DNA of 64,000 bases. It comes from Notamacropus eugenii (Eukaryota; Chordata; Mammalia; Diprotodontia; Macropodidae). The notes under the pieces were generated by a model. The model saw only the letters and a list, made by a program, of their open reading frames with translations, was not told the origin of the DNA and searched no databases. The position numbers were made by a program, and so were the translations under genes. The number at the start of each line of letters is the position of its first letter. Positions within the stretch are counted from its first letter, which is position 1. Of the stretch, positions 11,940-23,792 are shown one piece after another. Location of the stretch: NCBI RefSeq assembly GCF_028372415.1, contig NC_092879.1, forward strand, positions 65,933,781 to 65,997,780, given 5' to 3'.

Positions 11940-12440
11940 GGTGTACAAAGGGCTTCCCTCAGTACCACCCTTTGAGGTGAGTCCTGCAGGTATTACGCTC
12001 CCATTTTGTAGATTGGGATTAAGTGACCTGCCCATGGTCAGCACAGCTAGTAACTAACATCCTGGGCCCTCCTAAATCCAAATCCCAAGCTCTCACCACT
12101 GTGTCGTGCTGCAGTTCAATTAGCATCATTACCGGTCTCGGGATCACAAGAGTATTGTCATCATTGCCCCATCTTTGGAAGGAATCCCCACCCTAGGACT
12201 TTCCTGTGATGAAATCACAAGCCCAGACCAACTAACAAGGACAGGACCACATTCTCAGCTGAGACCCCAACAACACTGGGGATGGTTGTTGCCTGTTCTA
12301 TCATCCCCATTTGGAAGATTAGGTAGCTGAGCCTTAGAGAGGCTAAATACCTTGTTGAACATCACCCTACTAATATGTTACAATGGTAGAATTTGAACCC
12401 AGGTCTCTCCCTCTTTTCAGTCCCGCAGGTTTTCCTACTG
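11940..12440 (-). mobile_element. Two reversed MIR-like SINE fragments
   Basis: The pieces at about 11985-12118 ('gtgacctgcccatggtcagc') and 12300-12415 ('tagctgagccttagagagg') are separated by unique DNA. Confidence 0.5.
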
Positions 12441-13184
12441 CACTTACGCAGAATAAACGATCAACTCCTTCTGAAGTCTTTAGACTTATTTCTCTTATTA
12501 TCTCTCAGTATTACCAAACAGTCAAACAGCTGTTTAAGCAGTTAGAACAAAGGAGAGCTGGGCTTGCAAATATTGACTGAACAACAGGTCTGATGTGCCT
12601 GGATCTGGAAGCTCTCAGCTGGGTCTGAGCCCTGAAGAAGTCCTCAGCTTTCCCCATGCCTGCCGTCTGCTGCTTTGCCAATGTGGGAATATTTCCACTG
12701 GATTCCATTTTCAAAGGTGTCCATAGGAATTCAGAAGGAAACTGTGTCCTTGCAGCTGTTAACAACCTTTGAGCTCTGCAGGTTATGGCAAAAACTCCCT
12801 TTTCTTCATTAGGGGTACCTCAAAGACTTCTTCGCTGATAAAGCACAGGCTTAAATTGTAAACAAAAGAAGCACCCAAATGTTTCCCTGGCACATTTTTT
12901 CTCTTCAGAGGTTTATTGCTCTCTATGGGCAACTGGGTTTCTTTCAGGGTAAGCAATTCTCTGACCACCAGACTGAAGTGCAAAGACCTGTACCTTGTCA
13001 CAGGGAAGCCAGAGTATATATGGCAGGGCCAATGCTTTCCCCAAGCAAGCTTGGAAAGGTCGACTCTGTTTTTATTGCTTCCCTGGCTAGAGATTTCTGG
13101 CAGCTTCCTTCACTTGAATATTTGCTATTTTTGAATAAAGCATTGAAAAGAGGAGCTGCTGGTGAGTTAAAAGGCAGCTAGACA
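12441..13184. other. No gene recognised; overlapping short frames
   Basis: Overlapping frames of 72-100 codons occur on both strands, but none matches a family I know. There are no clean splice boundaries. Confidence 0.4.
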
Positions 13185-13412
13185 CATACTCACACACACA
13201 GACACACATACACATACAACATGTACGGTCATATACACATGCGCACATACATACTTTACACATGTTCATACAGTCATATACACACATACACATACACTTA
13301 TACATACACACTCTACACACACTTATATACACATGTACATGCTTACACATATATACTCATACATATGTGCTCATACACACATACATGTACTCATACACAC
13401 ATATACATACAG
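13185..13412. repeat. CA/TA-rich microsatellite
   Basis: Degenerate acacatacac units run for over 200 bp. They account for the Tyr/Thr/His-rich and Cys/Val/Met-rich frames here. Confidence 0.9.
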
Positions 13413-13437
13413 AGAGATTCAGAAAGACAAAACTCTT

Positions 13438-13545
13438 ATTGATTGCCTGTGTGACCTTGGGCAGGTCAGTTCACCTTTCTAGGCCTCAGTTTCCCCATCT
13501 GTACAATGAGAGGTTTGGACTAGATAACCTCTGAAAGTTCTGACC
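13438..13545 (+). mobile_element. MIR-like SINE 3' half
   Basis: It contains 'tgtgaccttgggcaggtc' and the 'ggtttggactagataacct' tail. Confidence 0.7.
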
Positions 13546-13589
13546 CCCTGATCCCCTGGCTTTACCTTGATATCTGGTAAGTTTGCCAG

Positions 13590-13830
13590 AAGAATTGCTG
13601 AGTTGGAAAAGGACCCCAGCAGCCATGAGGTCTAATACATAACTGAATAGGCCTGTTTCTACAGCACAGCTCAAAAGCAGACATTCAGTCTCTGTTCAAA
13701 GATACCCCTCAATCAGAGAGAAGCCAAGACCTCTTCTCATTCCACCTTTGTACAACTTGGGTTCAGTTTCCTTATGCCTCTGTTAGAATACTTTCTTTGT
13801 AGGTGCTATTGGAAGCTCAGACATTTCCCA
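13590..13830 (+). mobile_element. L3/CR1 LINE fragment
   Basis: Its wording resembles the block before the L3/CR1 3' end that is clearer at 36835-37200. It is strongly diverged. Confidence 0.4.
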
Positions 13831-14259
13831 TTCAGAGAAGCTAGACGAGTGAGTCTGAATGGGCTTCTCACTATGGCTTCCCAACAGTGATACCCTGCAC
13901 TGGCAAGGGGCAAGGATCAACACTCTCCCTTTCATCAAACTCACTCTTGTTCATACCTCTGTACCCTCTGCAGCTTCAGAGCTCACCTGTTCTCTCATCC
14001 ATAGGTTCGTTCCTTCTCTTCCACATTTATAATAACCAAATCACTATAAAAACCAGACCACCAGAGTTCCCACCCCCTGACTGTGAGACTTCCTTGACCG
14101 TGCAGACAAGGCTAACTCTTATATCGGATACATGGAGAAAGTGTCTGCCATTATGCTGGTAACTCCAGTGGAGAGTGTCCCTCCTGGAACCTCCCATGGG
14201 CCAGGGACATAAAGGGGAAGTTTCAGCAGCACAACACACCGACGCCCCTTTGCTGGAAT

Positions 14260-14720
14260 TCTCAGACCAATATCCCTTGCTTCTAGTTCTGTGATCTGGG
14301 GTCAGGTGGGAACAATGTGACAGCCTTTCAAATGCCTATCGACTATGATGAAGTCTTCTCTTCTCTGAAGGCTATAACAAAACATTCCTAGTCCCTTTAA
14401 TCAAGCCATGTAGTTGGCAGACCACCCTGGTTGTGCCCTTCTGTACATACACGCTCTGGTTCATCAATGTCATGACCAAAATGTGCCTCCAAGAACCTAA
14501 TGCCCCAGATGTGAGGTGGCCAAAGCAGATTATTGCAGGATAATCAGCTCTGTCCCCTGGGACACTACCCTTTTTGCTGGTACCTAAGAGAATATTCACT
14601 TTTGGGGGCTGCTTCCAGGCTCTGTTTGACCTTCTGACTATGCTGCATCCTGTGGTCAACCTGTGATTACACTGGCACAAGGAACTCTGATATAAGGAAA
14701 CTCCCTCTACCAATGCAGAC
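14260..14720 (+). mobile_element. L3/CR1 LINE 3' fragment
   Basis: It preserves the order 'ccaccctggttgtgcccttc', a 'tcatcaatgtc' block and 'gcccc agatgtgaggtgg', a pattern known from L3/CR1 3' ends in amniotes. The longest minus-strand frame here (14372-14713) is a by-product. Confidence 0.6.
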
Positions 14721-14744
14721 AGGTACCTTGCATCATAACTTTGT

Positions 14745-14990
14745 GTCTTAGAAACTGAGGCAAACAGGTTTAATTGACTTGCCCAAGGTCACACAGCTGG
14801 TAATTGTCTGAAGCTGGATTTGAACTCGTGAAGCTGAGTCTTTCTGATTCCAAGCCCACTTAGTGTCTTAGAGATTTGTCCAAAGCATTAAGAGGTTTAA
14901 AGGATAGCCTCACCGAACAAGTAGGTGTCAAAGGTACTATTGAACTCACATCTTCTTGGTTCTGAGGCCAATTCTCTGTCTGCTGCATGT
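14745..14990 (-). mobile_element. Reversed SINE core plus second reversed fragment
   Basis: The first part (to 14865) is the tail-less core of the RTE-tailed family. A second, weaker reversed MIR-like piece follows. Confidence 0.6.
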
Positions 14991-15299
14991 GACCTATGAC
15001 GATTGAATGCTTTTCACTCCCAGGTACCTGCTCATCCCATGACCTTTTGTTGTTGTTCCTCCCTTACATTCTGCTCTTCTTAGATCCTAATGATGCTGAC
15101 CTTGACCTATGACCTCTGTTTGTCCTATTCTGACCAGTTACTGTTTGGTAACTGTCTTGTGACCCATCCAGTCTTCCCAGCACTGTTATGGGCTCAATGG
15201 GATAATAGATTTCAGGCCTACTTTTTGGGCAAGGTTGTAGTTGCCATCCCATTCTGGCTTGGAATCAGGATTTCATCTATCTTGGCACTGCACAAAGAA
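14991..15299. other. No gene recognised
   Basis: Short open frames on both strands, with nothing identifiable. Confidence 0.4.
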
Positions 15300-15440
15300 T
15301 GGCAGAGTCCAGGGATTCTGGAATGAGCCCTGGATTTTCAGAAGACTTGGATTCAGATATTCCCTCTTCTACTTTACAGCCTATGTTACTTTGCATATCA
15401 CTTAACTAGCCTTTTATAATGGCTCAGTTTCTTTCTACAT
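15300..15440 (+). mobile_element. Degraded MIR-like SINE
   Basis: The head-like 'tggaatgagccctgg' and a decayed core are visible. Confidence 0.4.
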
Positions 15441-15632
15441 GTCAGCATTCGATCCCACCAACTCCTTCTGTTTTTTCAAAAGCATGGGGTAGAAATAAAG
15501 AAAGGTAAAGAAAGCCAACTCTGGTCCTGTCCTTTGCATGCTGAGGACTAGAGCCACAAATCAGTGTCCTTCTGTGTTACTTCCTGCTTGGGGATTTTAT
15601 CTTTCCACCCTAGCACAGGGATTCTTAAGGAG

Positions 15633-15775
15633 TGTGTGTGGGGGGGGGGGTGTGGGGGGTGTGGGTGTGTATGTGTGTGGGGGTGTCTGCGTGTGTGTGT
15701 TCGTGTGTGTGTGTGTATGTGTGTGGGGGTGTGTGGGGGGGTGTGGGTGCGTGTGGGTGTGGGTGTGGATGTGTG
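15633..15775. repeat. GT/GGGTGT simple repeat
   Basis: It combines GTGTGT runs with a ten-G run (15640-15649) and many GGGTGTG words. The plus strand could form G-quadruplexes. The four overlapping frames across it are low-complexity artefacts. Confidence 0.9.
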
Positions 15776-15854
15776 ATAGGCCTCTTTGGCAGTTTTATGA
15801 AGCCAGTGGACCTTGTCTCTGAAGAATGTTTTTAACTGCATAAAACAAAATATT

Positions 15855-15920
15855 TTGCCCACAGTCACACAGCTGAGAAAGGGTCAGAGCTCGTATGCAA
15901 ACCTTTCCCCACATAATTCT
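15855..15920 (-). mobile_element. Short reversed SINE fragment
   Basis: Only the words around 'cacagtcacacagctgagaa' survive. Confidence 0.4.
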
Positions 15921-17079
15921 GAATTGCTTTATCCTTCTTTACAAAAGATTTCTCCTTCCCCAAAACAACAGTTTCTCCCTTCACCAAGCCAGTCTGCCCT
16001 CATCCTTGTTAAACGAGAATTAGCCCCCTGCCACCTAGGGGTGTGAGAGGGAACAGAGGGGCAGTTGCTCTAACTTCTCTGAGACTACTAGGTATGTTAT
16101 TAGGTCTTCTATCCTTGGGCCTGAACTGGTTCTTGCCCTGGCCTTGGTCATTGACCCCAGCTCTCCAGTCAGTTTAAGCCTCCGAAGAAGAGATGACCTC
16201 AACAGGTGAGACTGTTAAGCTCTAAAGAAGCTTTGGGGGAAATATCCCCAAAGTTACAATAGCTTTTTACTTAGAAAACCTTCCAAGTTACAGACGTGAG
16301 GGACACAATCCAAAGTATGGGAAAAGAGACTTACCTTTCCTTGGGTTCTTTTATCCTCTTATTTCTCTGTACTGTCATTTATATTGTATATCCACTGAGA
16401 AGAGACATTTTATTCCTGCAGGCATTGTGGGAGAAGTGAATTCTTATATCCCAATCTGTTCAGGATCAGAAATAGAGATTAAGCATGGAAGCATATGGGA
16501 ACTAGGATGGGGGAGGGGAGCAAGACAGGGAGAATGGATAAGGAAGCAAAAAGGAAGGAGCCCGGAGGGGGGCGGGGGGCAGGGGGGGGAAGGAGGGAGG
16601 ACCAACTGACCTCTGCCAATGCTTTGCTTGCTGGCTCCTGAAAAACGGGGAGTTCCATCAGATAGGTTACATGAAGGCACGCTAGTCATCACAGATGTGA
16701 TAGACCCCATTGCAGCCAGTCACTTACCATTGAGGGAAGGCAGGTGGGGTTGAGTTGACAGAGGGCAAGTTGAAAGGTTAAAGAAATCTGAGGTGGGTTA
16801 AATTAAATGACTTTTCTTCCACCTTCCCCTCATTTTCAAGGATCTGCAGGGTCACAGGAGTGGGTCATCCCTCCACCAACGTACATCATATATAGCCCCT
16901 TTGCAACTTAGTGAATAGACTTCAGGAATTTTTGTGATGAGAAAGTTCATCATCCTGTGGCCAAGCTGAGAAGTGTCAATGAAAGTTTGACTGGTTCTCT
17001 GACAAATGAGTCCATCATGGCAGGTCAAGTCAGAGCTTGTGCCCCTCCTTGGCAGAAATTTCCATGACACAGGCTCACC
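15921..17079. other. Repeat-poor interval with a G-rich block
   Basis: About 1.1 kb lacks recognisable repeats. A polypurine, G-rich block with several runs of six or seven G lies at 16498-16605. A 79-codon minus frame (16852-17091) abuts the candidate micro-exon but matches nothing I recognise. Confidence 0.4.
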
Positions 17080-17110
17080 TTTGTTCTCCAAGAAGCCGGC
17101 AAAGGATAAC
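17080..17110 (-). other. Candidate 31-nt exon (weak)
   Basis: On the minus strand a pyrimidine tract ending ttttctcttccag is followed by 31 nt and then gtgagc, a good acceptor and donor pair. One frame reads LSFAGFLENK. The signals are clean, but such pairs arise by chance, no parent protein was recognised, and no partner exon was found. Treat this as a hint only. Confidence 0.15.
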
Positions 17111-17509
17111 TGGAAGAGAAAAGCTCCCTCACCAACAAAGATAATAATAAGAAGTTGGGCACTCTGGGGCAGCTCACATTTGTAGGGAGGTTGGTTTTTT
17201 TTTGTTGTTGTTGTTGTTTTTACATTGAGCCTACACGTACGAGCCCCTCAGCAAATTCCAATGATTCTGTATCAAAGCCCTGTTTGGGGAGAGGCTTCAT
17301 ATTTAATGCCCTCCAAGGGATCGTGACCTGGACACCAGCCAGTAGGTTCCCCAAATTCGTCAAGGGCAAGAAGAGAGGGAATTTAAGGCCAAAAAAGTCA
17401 GTTTAACACCATGATTTGACCCCACCATGCAAAATGTTAGAGCTGTGAGTACCTTGGAGCCTGTTATCTCATGCCAAATATGGTTAAATTCAATTTAGGA
17501 GGGGCCAAG
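17111..17509. other. No gene recognised
   Basis: Contains a T-rich run with TTG repeats (17193-17220). Otherwise unique sequence. Confidence 0.4.
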
Positions 17510-17855
17510 GCATGGGAATCCATCAGCAGGCATTTACGAAGCCCCCACTTCCTGTGAGGCTCCAGAGGAAAAAGTGAAAATTTCTTCTCTGAGGGAACTT
17601 CTGCATTCTCCATTCTGCCATGGGAAAGACAGCACTATAACTAACATCTCTAAAGCGCTTTACACATTCATTATCTCATTTGATCTTTGAAACAACCTGG
17701 GCACGTGAGTGCTATTGCTAGGCCCATTCATGGAGACTGACTTGCTCAGAGTCACACAGCTATGAAGTGTTTACGGCTAGATTTGAACTTGGGTCTGCCT
17801 GACTCCATGTTCAGTGCTCTATCCACTGCAGTGTCATCTCACTGCCTATCACAGA
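17510..17855 (-). mobile_element. L2 3' end and reversed MIR-like SINE
   Basis: Positions 17510-17610 resemble the reversed L2 3' end ('caggcatttacgaagc'). Positions 17630-17855 form a fuller reversed SINE ending near 'ctatccactgcagtgtc'. Confidence 0.55.
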
Positions 17856-17922
17856 TGTTATACACACAACACATACATATGTATACACATATATGTGTGT
17901 ACACACATACATGTACACATCT
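17856..17922. repeat. CA/TA simple repeat
   Basis: A short run of acacatacatatgtatac-type words lies directly against the next SINE. Confidence 0.8.
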
Positions 17923-18175
17923 GTTCAGTCACTTTCAGTTGTATATGACTTTTTTGTGATCCCATTTGGGGTTGTCTTGGGCAAAAATAGTGGAGTAGTT
18001 TGCCATTTCCTTCTCCAGCTCATTTGGCAGATGAGAAAACTGAGGCAAACAGGGTGAAGTGATTTGCTCATGGTTATACAGCTAGTAAGTGTCTCGGGCC
18101 AGATTTGAACCTAGAACAGTGTCTTATTCACTTTAGGCCTTACAGTCAATCCACTGCAGTGCTACCCAGCTGCCC
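17923..18175 (-). mobile_element. SINE with RTE-like tail, reverse
   Basis: It has the same arrangement as the copies at 9207 and 10402: 'gttcagtcactttcagttgt' at the reversed tail and 'gctacccagctgcccc' at the head. Microsatellites flank both sides. Confidence 0.8.
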
Positions 18176-18250
18176 CTGTGTACACATATATTTATATATA
18201 GGTGTACTGTATGTGCATATATACAGATATATACATACACACATGTGCAG
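18176..18250. repeat. TA/CA simple repeat
   Basis: Continues the dinucleotide character seen on the other side of the SINE, as if the SINE landed inside one microsatellite. Confidence 0.75.
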
Positions 18251-18980
18251 AAACGGTATGCTAAAATCTTTGGCCTGTAGGGAAAATAGATAAAGATGAA
18301 TTATTTCTGAAATTTAGGGTCGTTAGCAGGAATACTGTATTAATGGGACCTGGGAAGTAGTTCTGGGATATATCAGTATGTCCAAGTCAGGACCCAGACT
18401 ATCACCTACTCAGGTGGTGGGATTCCAATTTGGGCCTGGATCTGCCCAAATGGAGTAATTCCCTCAAATGGCCCCTTGTAGCTATAGCCCTGCTGGAATC
18501 TGACCTGATGGTTGATGGAAATTTCCATCCTGTCATTTCTGGGCATCTGCTATTACCACTCAGACATTCGGTGCCACTGATCTAGAGAGATGCGTGGTAG
18601 GAATGGGAAGTAATAACAGAATTCTCCAATATGTGCTTTCTGTTGCTTTCTGCTAATTGTGGTAGCATTAAAATTAAGTGAGGGAGCATTGGAAGGAGTG
18701 AATAAGCAGCCCAACCCAAAGCTGTTTCTTACCTTTTCTCCATCCATTTCATTGGAGCCTTTTGTTTTAGGCATTTGGAGAGGACGCTCTTCTCCTTCCC
18801 AATGGGTCTTCCCTCATAATAAAGAAATACAGCTAACCAAAATCAACCAACATAGTGATGTTTGATAATGCATGAGACATTCCATATCCCTATGCCCCAA
18901 CATTTTGGAAGAAAGGAAGGAGATGCATTTCTTCATTTCAGAGACCCAGATTGGTCCTGATAATTGCTTAGTATTTGGTT
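18251..18980. other. No gene recognised
   Basis: Unique-looking DNA with frames of 60-73 codons only. Confidence 0.4.
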
Positions 18981-19080
18981 TTCTTTTCCTTTTCCTTTAC
19001 ATCATTGTAAACACTGTTGATATTATTCTCATGGTTTGACTTACTTCAATCTGCATCATTACCTGTTTCTTTTTCCTTCC
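18981..19080 (-). mobile_element. L1 fragment, reverse
   Basis: Carries antisense L1 words such as 'cttacttcaatctgcatca'. Confidence 0.5.
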
Positions 19081-19929
19081 TTCCCTACCTATATCATTTA
19101 GTTGTGAAAGGGATAAAATGAGATAACAGATGGAAAAGTGCTTAAAAAGGTTAAGAGCATTACAACCCATAAGGTCATCAAAGGAGGAATGCTGAAAAGG
19201 AAATTTCCCAGTTCAGGCGATGGCCAGATATCCAAGTTGATTGTAGTAGCAGGGCTCCTGAGTACCCATAGACAATTTCCATTTTTACAGCCTGGGTAGG
19301 TCTGAGATTATCTACCCAGGAGATGAAGAAGTAGGTTGATGGAATCACAATTTTAAACTGTGTTTGCAGAGAAGTTCCCTATAGTTATCTGATCCAATCA
19401 AGACCATACTAATCTTCCGTTTAGTCTAGATATAGGTTTTTGTTGAATTGATTTTATGGGAGGGAGAGAGAGGAGGAGGGACAGAGATTTGTTTTCTTAG
19501 TGGGATTATGCCATAAATTGACATATTCTAAAGCAGCCACACTGCACCAAGAATCAAAATAAGTATAAAACCCACGACTTTTTCTTCCTACTTTTTTTTA
19601 CACTCCTACATATTTATATCTTCCTACATATTCAGCATTCTGAGATTTTCTGGGCTTGGACAGGGAGGCCCACGCTAAGGATTTTTAAGCACACTATTGT
19701 CAAAATGGAAATCTTGAATAATTTGCCATTTGTCACAAGCAATACCATCTTTGCAGTCTCCCTGGAATCGATAAGAATGTAGTTTGCTGAGCAGGTACTG
19801 ACCTGGAAAGGATAATCATGTTGGCTGCTGCTACAGTGACTTTCCCTGGTCTTTCTCAACGCAGAGTGGTGAGGGGTGTCTGCTTCATGGCCATTGCAGT
19901 GATCAGGAAAGGCGAAGAGACCATTTCAG
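19081..19929. other. No gene recognised
   Basis: No repeat or convincing frame seen. A short purine block lies at 19455-19485. Confidence 0.4.
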
Positions 19930-20150
19930 GGAGGCAAAGAATGCCTTGTGAGCTACAGTTATGTGGAAGTAGAAAATGCACTCAATTTGAGGCCAGAGAA
20001 CCTGGATTCAAGCCCCAGCTTGGCCACTGACTTGAAATTTAAGCTCAAACAAGTCCCCTGATTTGTTTGAACCTTAATCTGTCCATCTATAAACTGAGAA
20101 TGATAAATCTTGCCTTTCCTACCTAATGGGGTCATTGTGAGGAAAGAACA
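19930..20150 (+). mobile_element. MIR-like SINE
   Basis: Recognisable from 'gagaacctggattcaagccc' onward, with a decayed tail. Confidence 0.55.
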
Positions 20151-20374
20151 TTGCTCACCCAAAAGTACTAAGGAAATGTGAGGTATTATTAAGAAGAAAT
20201 AGTAAACTAGTATTCGAGAGAGGAAAAGGAGAGAGGGAAAGCCTAACAGAAAAAAATCTATTAACTGAACCAAACAGGTCGTTTCTTGCTTCCTTCTTAA
20301 TGTCTACATACATATTGTTTTCATTCCAGCCACAGTATCTCTCTCATTTCTTCTTTTTTACCTTATATTGTAAC

Positions 20375-20560
20375 ACATGGGCTAGTGTGGGGTAGTAGTT
20401 TGGAAAAATCTCAGGCCTGGAAATCAGGAGACCTGGTTTATGGCCTGGACCTGGCTTGGGATAAGTCCCTTCTACTGTCAGGGCATTGGTTAATTCTTCT
20501 GCAAAATGAGTCAGCAGGGCTAGAGGACTTCTAAGGGTCCCTCCTGTCCTTACCATAGGC
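20375..20560 (+). mobile_element. MIR-like SINE
   Basis: The head-side block 'tcaggcctggaaatcaggag' and tail 'cttctgcaaaatgagtcagc' are present. The 112-codon minus frame here reads through the reversed SINE and is not a gene. Confidence 0.6.
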
Positions 20561-20819
20561 TTAAGCAGAGCTGTTGAGGATGCAGGCCAAGATACTGCCT
20601 GGGGGACCGAAAAGAGGGGGGTCTTGGGCAACTCCAGTTGTCTCCTTGGGTGACTATGCCCCCTTACTTGCTTTGTCACCATTTATGGGGAGGGCAGAGT
20701 GTCAGATTCCACTGACGTGATGTCCAAGGTCTTGTGGGATGGATCATATCACATACTTGCCCTCTATAGGACCTTATCATCTTCTCATACCCTCAACAAA
20801 AGTTTTTATCTTTAATTTC

Positions 20820-21175
20820 ATAAGCATAGATTAAACACCTACTTCAGCGAAGAGCTCTACTGGGCTCTGGGAAAGATGGGAAGTTTAGTTAAAAAAAAAA
20901 AAAGAGGTCTCTGCCTCTAGTTGTTTTTGGTCTAGAAGGGAGAAAAGAGTTGCCAGGGCAGCTAATTACTGTGTTCAGCTCCAGTTGTATGACCTTGGGC
21001 AAGTTACTTAACTCCTCTCAGTCTCAGTTTCCTCATCTGTAAAATAGACACACTAATAGCACCCAGCTCACAGGGTCTTTTGAGGACCAAATGAGACAAT
21101 GCTGCTAAAGTGCTTTGAAAACTTTAGAAGAAGATATAAATGTGATTTATTGTTGCAATTATTATAACCAGATCT
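20820..21175. mobile_element. L2 3' end (reverse) and a forward MIR
   Basis: Positions 20820-20910 are a diverged reversed L2 end. Positions 20955-21170 form a good MIR with 'gtatgaccttgggcaagtta' and the 'aaagtgctttgaaaa' tail. Confidence 0.6.
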
Positions 21176-21695
21176 TTGGATAAGAGAGATCAATGTGGTA
21201 GCACTATGGAGAGAGATCTGCAGGAAGACAAAGAGGTGGGGAGGTTAAGCTAGTTCCTAATTGTCAAGACACGTTTAACCACAGGGCTCATGGGCCTGAA
21301 ATGCATAACGTGGCTGGTGTGAAATGATGCAGACCTTCCAAAGGTTCCTGTCTGGTGTGGACAAATTGGAGACTGTCTCTTGCTGGTTCTGGACCCGTAT
21401 GGTCCTGGTGAATATGAATTAATGAGATGCCCGTTGGGAGCAAATACTCTGACACCATCTCCGTGATCTGTTTTCCTTTGGGTGCAGAGAAAAAATGACA
21501 GCAGCTGATGTTTACATATGACCGAGCTATGGCTTTGGCAGAGTACTGATGTTTTGTAGGTCTCGTCAGACCAGAAAGGCTTTGAACATGGGCCTAAGTG
21601 TAATGTGAGGACTTCACCTAAAGAGATCACAGTCTATCTAGGACTTAGTAGCTAAGTCCTAGAAAGCTATTGGAGGCACAGAGAAATTAAGTGTC
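21176..21695. other. Unique interval with a 126-codon minus frame
   Basis: The minus frame at 21250-21630 is among the longer simple frames but has no recognised domain, no signal peptide and no family resemblance. I do not call it a gene. Confidence 0.3.
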
Positions 21696-21745
21696 AGGTT
21701 AGTTAATCAGTCAGTTAGTTAATTAGTTAGTTAGTTAGTTAGTCA
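21696..21745. repeat. GTTA tetranucleotide repeat
   Basis: A run of gttagttaattagttagt units with two interruptions. Confidence 0.85.
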
Positions 21746-21749
21746 GGTC

Positions 21750-21955
21750 AGGCCCTAGTATGTTTGACTTGAAGTCAGGAATATATGAGTTCAAATCCCA
21801 GCATAGACAATTGTGACGCAGGGCAAGTCACTAAACTTCTGCCTGCCTCCGTTTCTTCATCTGTAAAATGGGGTTAATGATCATACCCACCTCATAGGAC
21901 TGTTATGAGAATCAAATGAGCTAATAAAGGTTGGAAAGAGGCTTCAAACTTGGGG
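21750..21955 (+). mobile_element. MIR-like SINE
   Basis: The core 'gcagggcaagtcactaaact' is followed by a complete 3' part. Confidence 0.7.
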
Positions 21956-22138
21956 TTTTCCCCAGTTGAATTCTGCACTCTGTCCATTGTAATCCCCAGC
22001 CTATCAGATGGCAGAAAGAAAATAAGGTGAGGCTGTTCTTTTACAAGGTCTATGGGATACAGCCTTCACCAAAGCTATTCGGTGGAAGAAAAGAGTTTCC
22101 TTTCTAAGAACCTTCCCAGCCTGTGACATACCACTGAC

Positions 22139-22139
<1 letters not shown>

Positions 22140-22188
<49 letters not shown>
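22140..22188. repeat. (AC)n microsatellite
   Basis: About 24 uninterrupted AC units, long enough to be length-polymorphic. Confidence 0.95.
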
Positions 22189-22189
<1 letters not shown>

Positions 22190-22204
22190 AGCACCACCAT
22201 TGCA

Positions 22205-22400
22205 CAGTCTTAAACTTGCATGTTGCTTGATAGTTTACAAAGTACTTTCCTATCCATGATCTCATATGAACCTTACATGGATCCTCTGGGGTAAGTAGGG
22301 AAGGAATTATTGTCTCCATTTCCCAGAGGAGATAACTGAGGCTCCAGGAGGTGAGATAATTTGGCCAAGGTCACATACCTAATAAGCCAAATTTTTATCC
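22205..22400 (-). mobile_element. Reversed MIR-like SINE
   Basis: It includes 'caaagtactttcctatcc' and 'ggccaaggtcacatacct', with the reversed head missing. Confidence 0.55.
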
Positions 22401-22650
22401 ATCCCTTAAAGTGCAAAGCATGGTCCACTTACTCCACAAAGCCTTCTTTAGTGGATGACAATCTTCCCCCTTAGGATGGCACAGAGTGCTTTATTTCATA
22501 CCTTTGGGATGCCCTTGTTATGTGTATCATATATCTGTGAAGGTCTCTAGACTGGCCTGTGAGGGCAGGGAGTATGCCTTATCTCAATTCTGCATCTCTC
22601 CCTTGTGGAGCAGAGAGCTTGCTGCCTGGCCTTGGGCCTTAGTAGACGAT
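22401..22650 (+). mobile_element. Probable L2 3' fragment
   Basis: The wording 'tgtgagggcagggagtatgc' matches the segment before the L2 3' terminus. Confidence 0.5.
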
Positions 22651-23109
22651 GGTTGAATTTAAACGATCATACCCAAGTCTTTTCCAGGTCAGTTTCTTTC
22701 AACTACTGTATGCTTTGGGTTTCTCCAGTTTAACCTAATGTATAAAATCATTCCTTGCTTATGAGATTGAGGAATGACACCAGGCAATTAAGCACTGGTC
22801 AATTCTGTTGAAAGGGCAGGTGAAGAAGGTTGCCTTCTCTGTCTTTGTACTTAATACCTTTGATGGACAGTTTGCTTTTGAAATCATAATAGACATCTTC
22901 TGTTGATATGAATTACATTCAAGCCTGTATGGCTTGGCCTCCAAAGGTTAGGAATTGTTTACAGTTCAAACAGGGGCAGGGTTGAACTTTGTGCATCCTA
23001 TGAGCAAAGTGTACTAAGCAAGCAAGCATAAGAAACCTGATTATAAGTGAGCAGCAGTCCTGGGTGCCACTGCCAGATTCTTCTTTCTCATATATAGATC
23101 TAGGAGATG
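22651..23109. other. No gene recognised
   Basis: No repeat family identified. Short frames only. Confidence 0.4.
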
Positions 23110-23660
23110 GGGGTTCCTTCAGCTCAAGATCCCTCTGTGGCTCCCCATTGCTCACCAAATAAAGTTCAACCCTCCCCACAATCTGGCACTAGCCTGTTAG
23201 GTAATCTTTCCTACTTTTCTTCCTTTATGCTATATTATGGCCAGACTAGTCATACAACTAGTTTTGTACTTGTAACCAGTGCTTTTGTGCCTCGTTACTT
23301 TTGCTCACATCTACATCGTTCCTTATATTTGGAATGTCATCCTTTTCTCCCCCTCCACCTGCTAAATTCCAACTTGTCCTTCAAAACCTAATTTGAGGCC
23401 ATCTATTTCCAGAATACTTCCCTGATCTCCTCTACCCCCAATCCAGTCGGTAAATACCATCTCTTTTGACTTCCTCACAGTTCTCAGTTAACACTGCTCC
23501 AATACTCCAATGCATTTGTCTTTTTATATTTCCTATCTCCTACTAGACAATAACAGTGTAAGTTCCAGGCATTGTCATTTTGAAACCTTGGCTGTTCTCC
23601 CAGGACAGTGCTGTGGACATGGGAAGTACTTAATAAATGTTTGCTGAAACTGAAGGATAG
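23110..23660 (+). mobile_element. L2 LINE 3' region
   Basis: It starts near 'gctccccattgctcacc' and ends with the L2-type terminus 'gtacttaataaatgtttgct'. It is non-coding remains of the reverse-transcriptase end and 3' UTR. Confidence 0.7.
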
Positions 23661-23792
23661 AATCCCATTTACATAAGAAGAAATAAGGATATTACAAATA
23701 ATTTTAATTTTATTTGAATTATCTACTCAAGAACCCTTTGTTAGCCATACCACAATTACCATGTAGACTTGAAAGAAATAAAACATTTAATA

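Noticed and set aside
13221-13534. Frames in the CA/TA microsatellite
   Set aside because: Dinucleotide repeats give long stop-free frames with no meaning.
15538-15868. Cys/Val/Gly-rich and Thr/His/Pro-rich frames
   Set aside because: They are products of the GT/GGGTGT simple repeat.
21250-21630. 126-codon minus frame
   Set aside because: No recognised domain or composition bias. The length is within chance for 64 kb.
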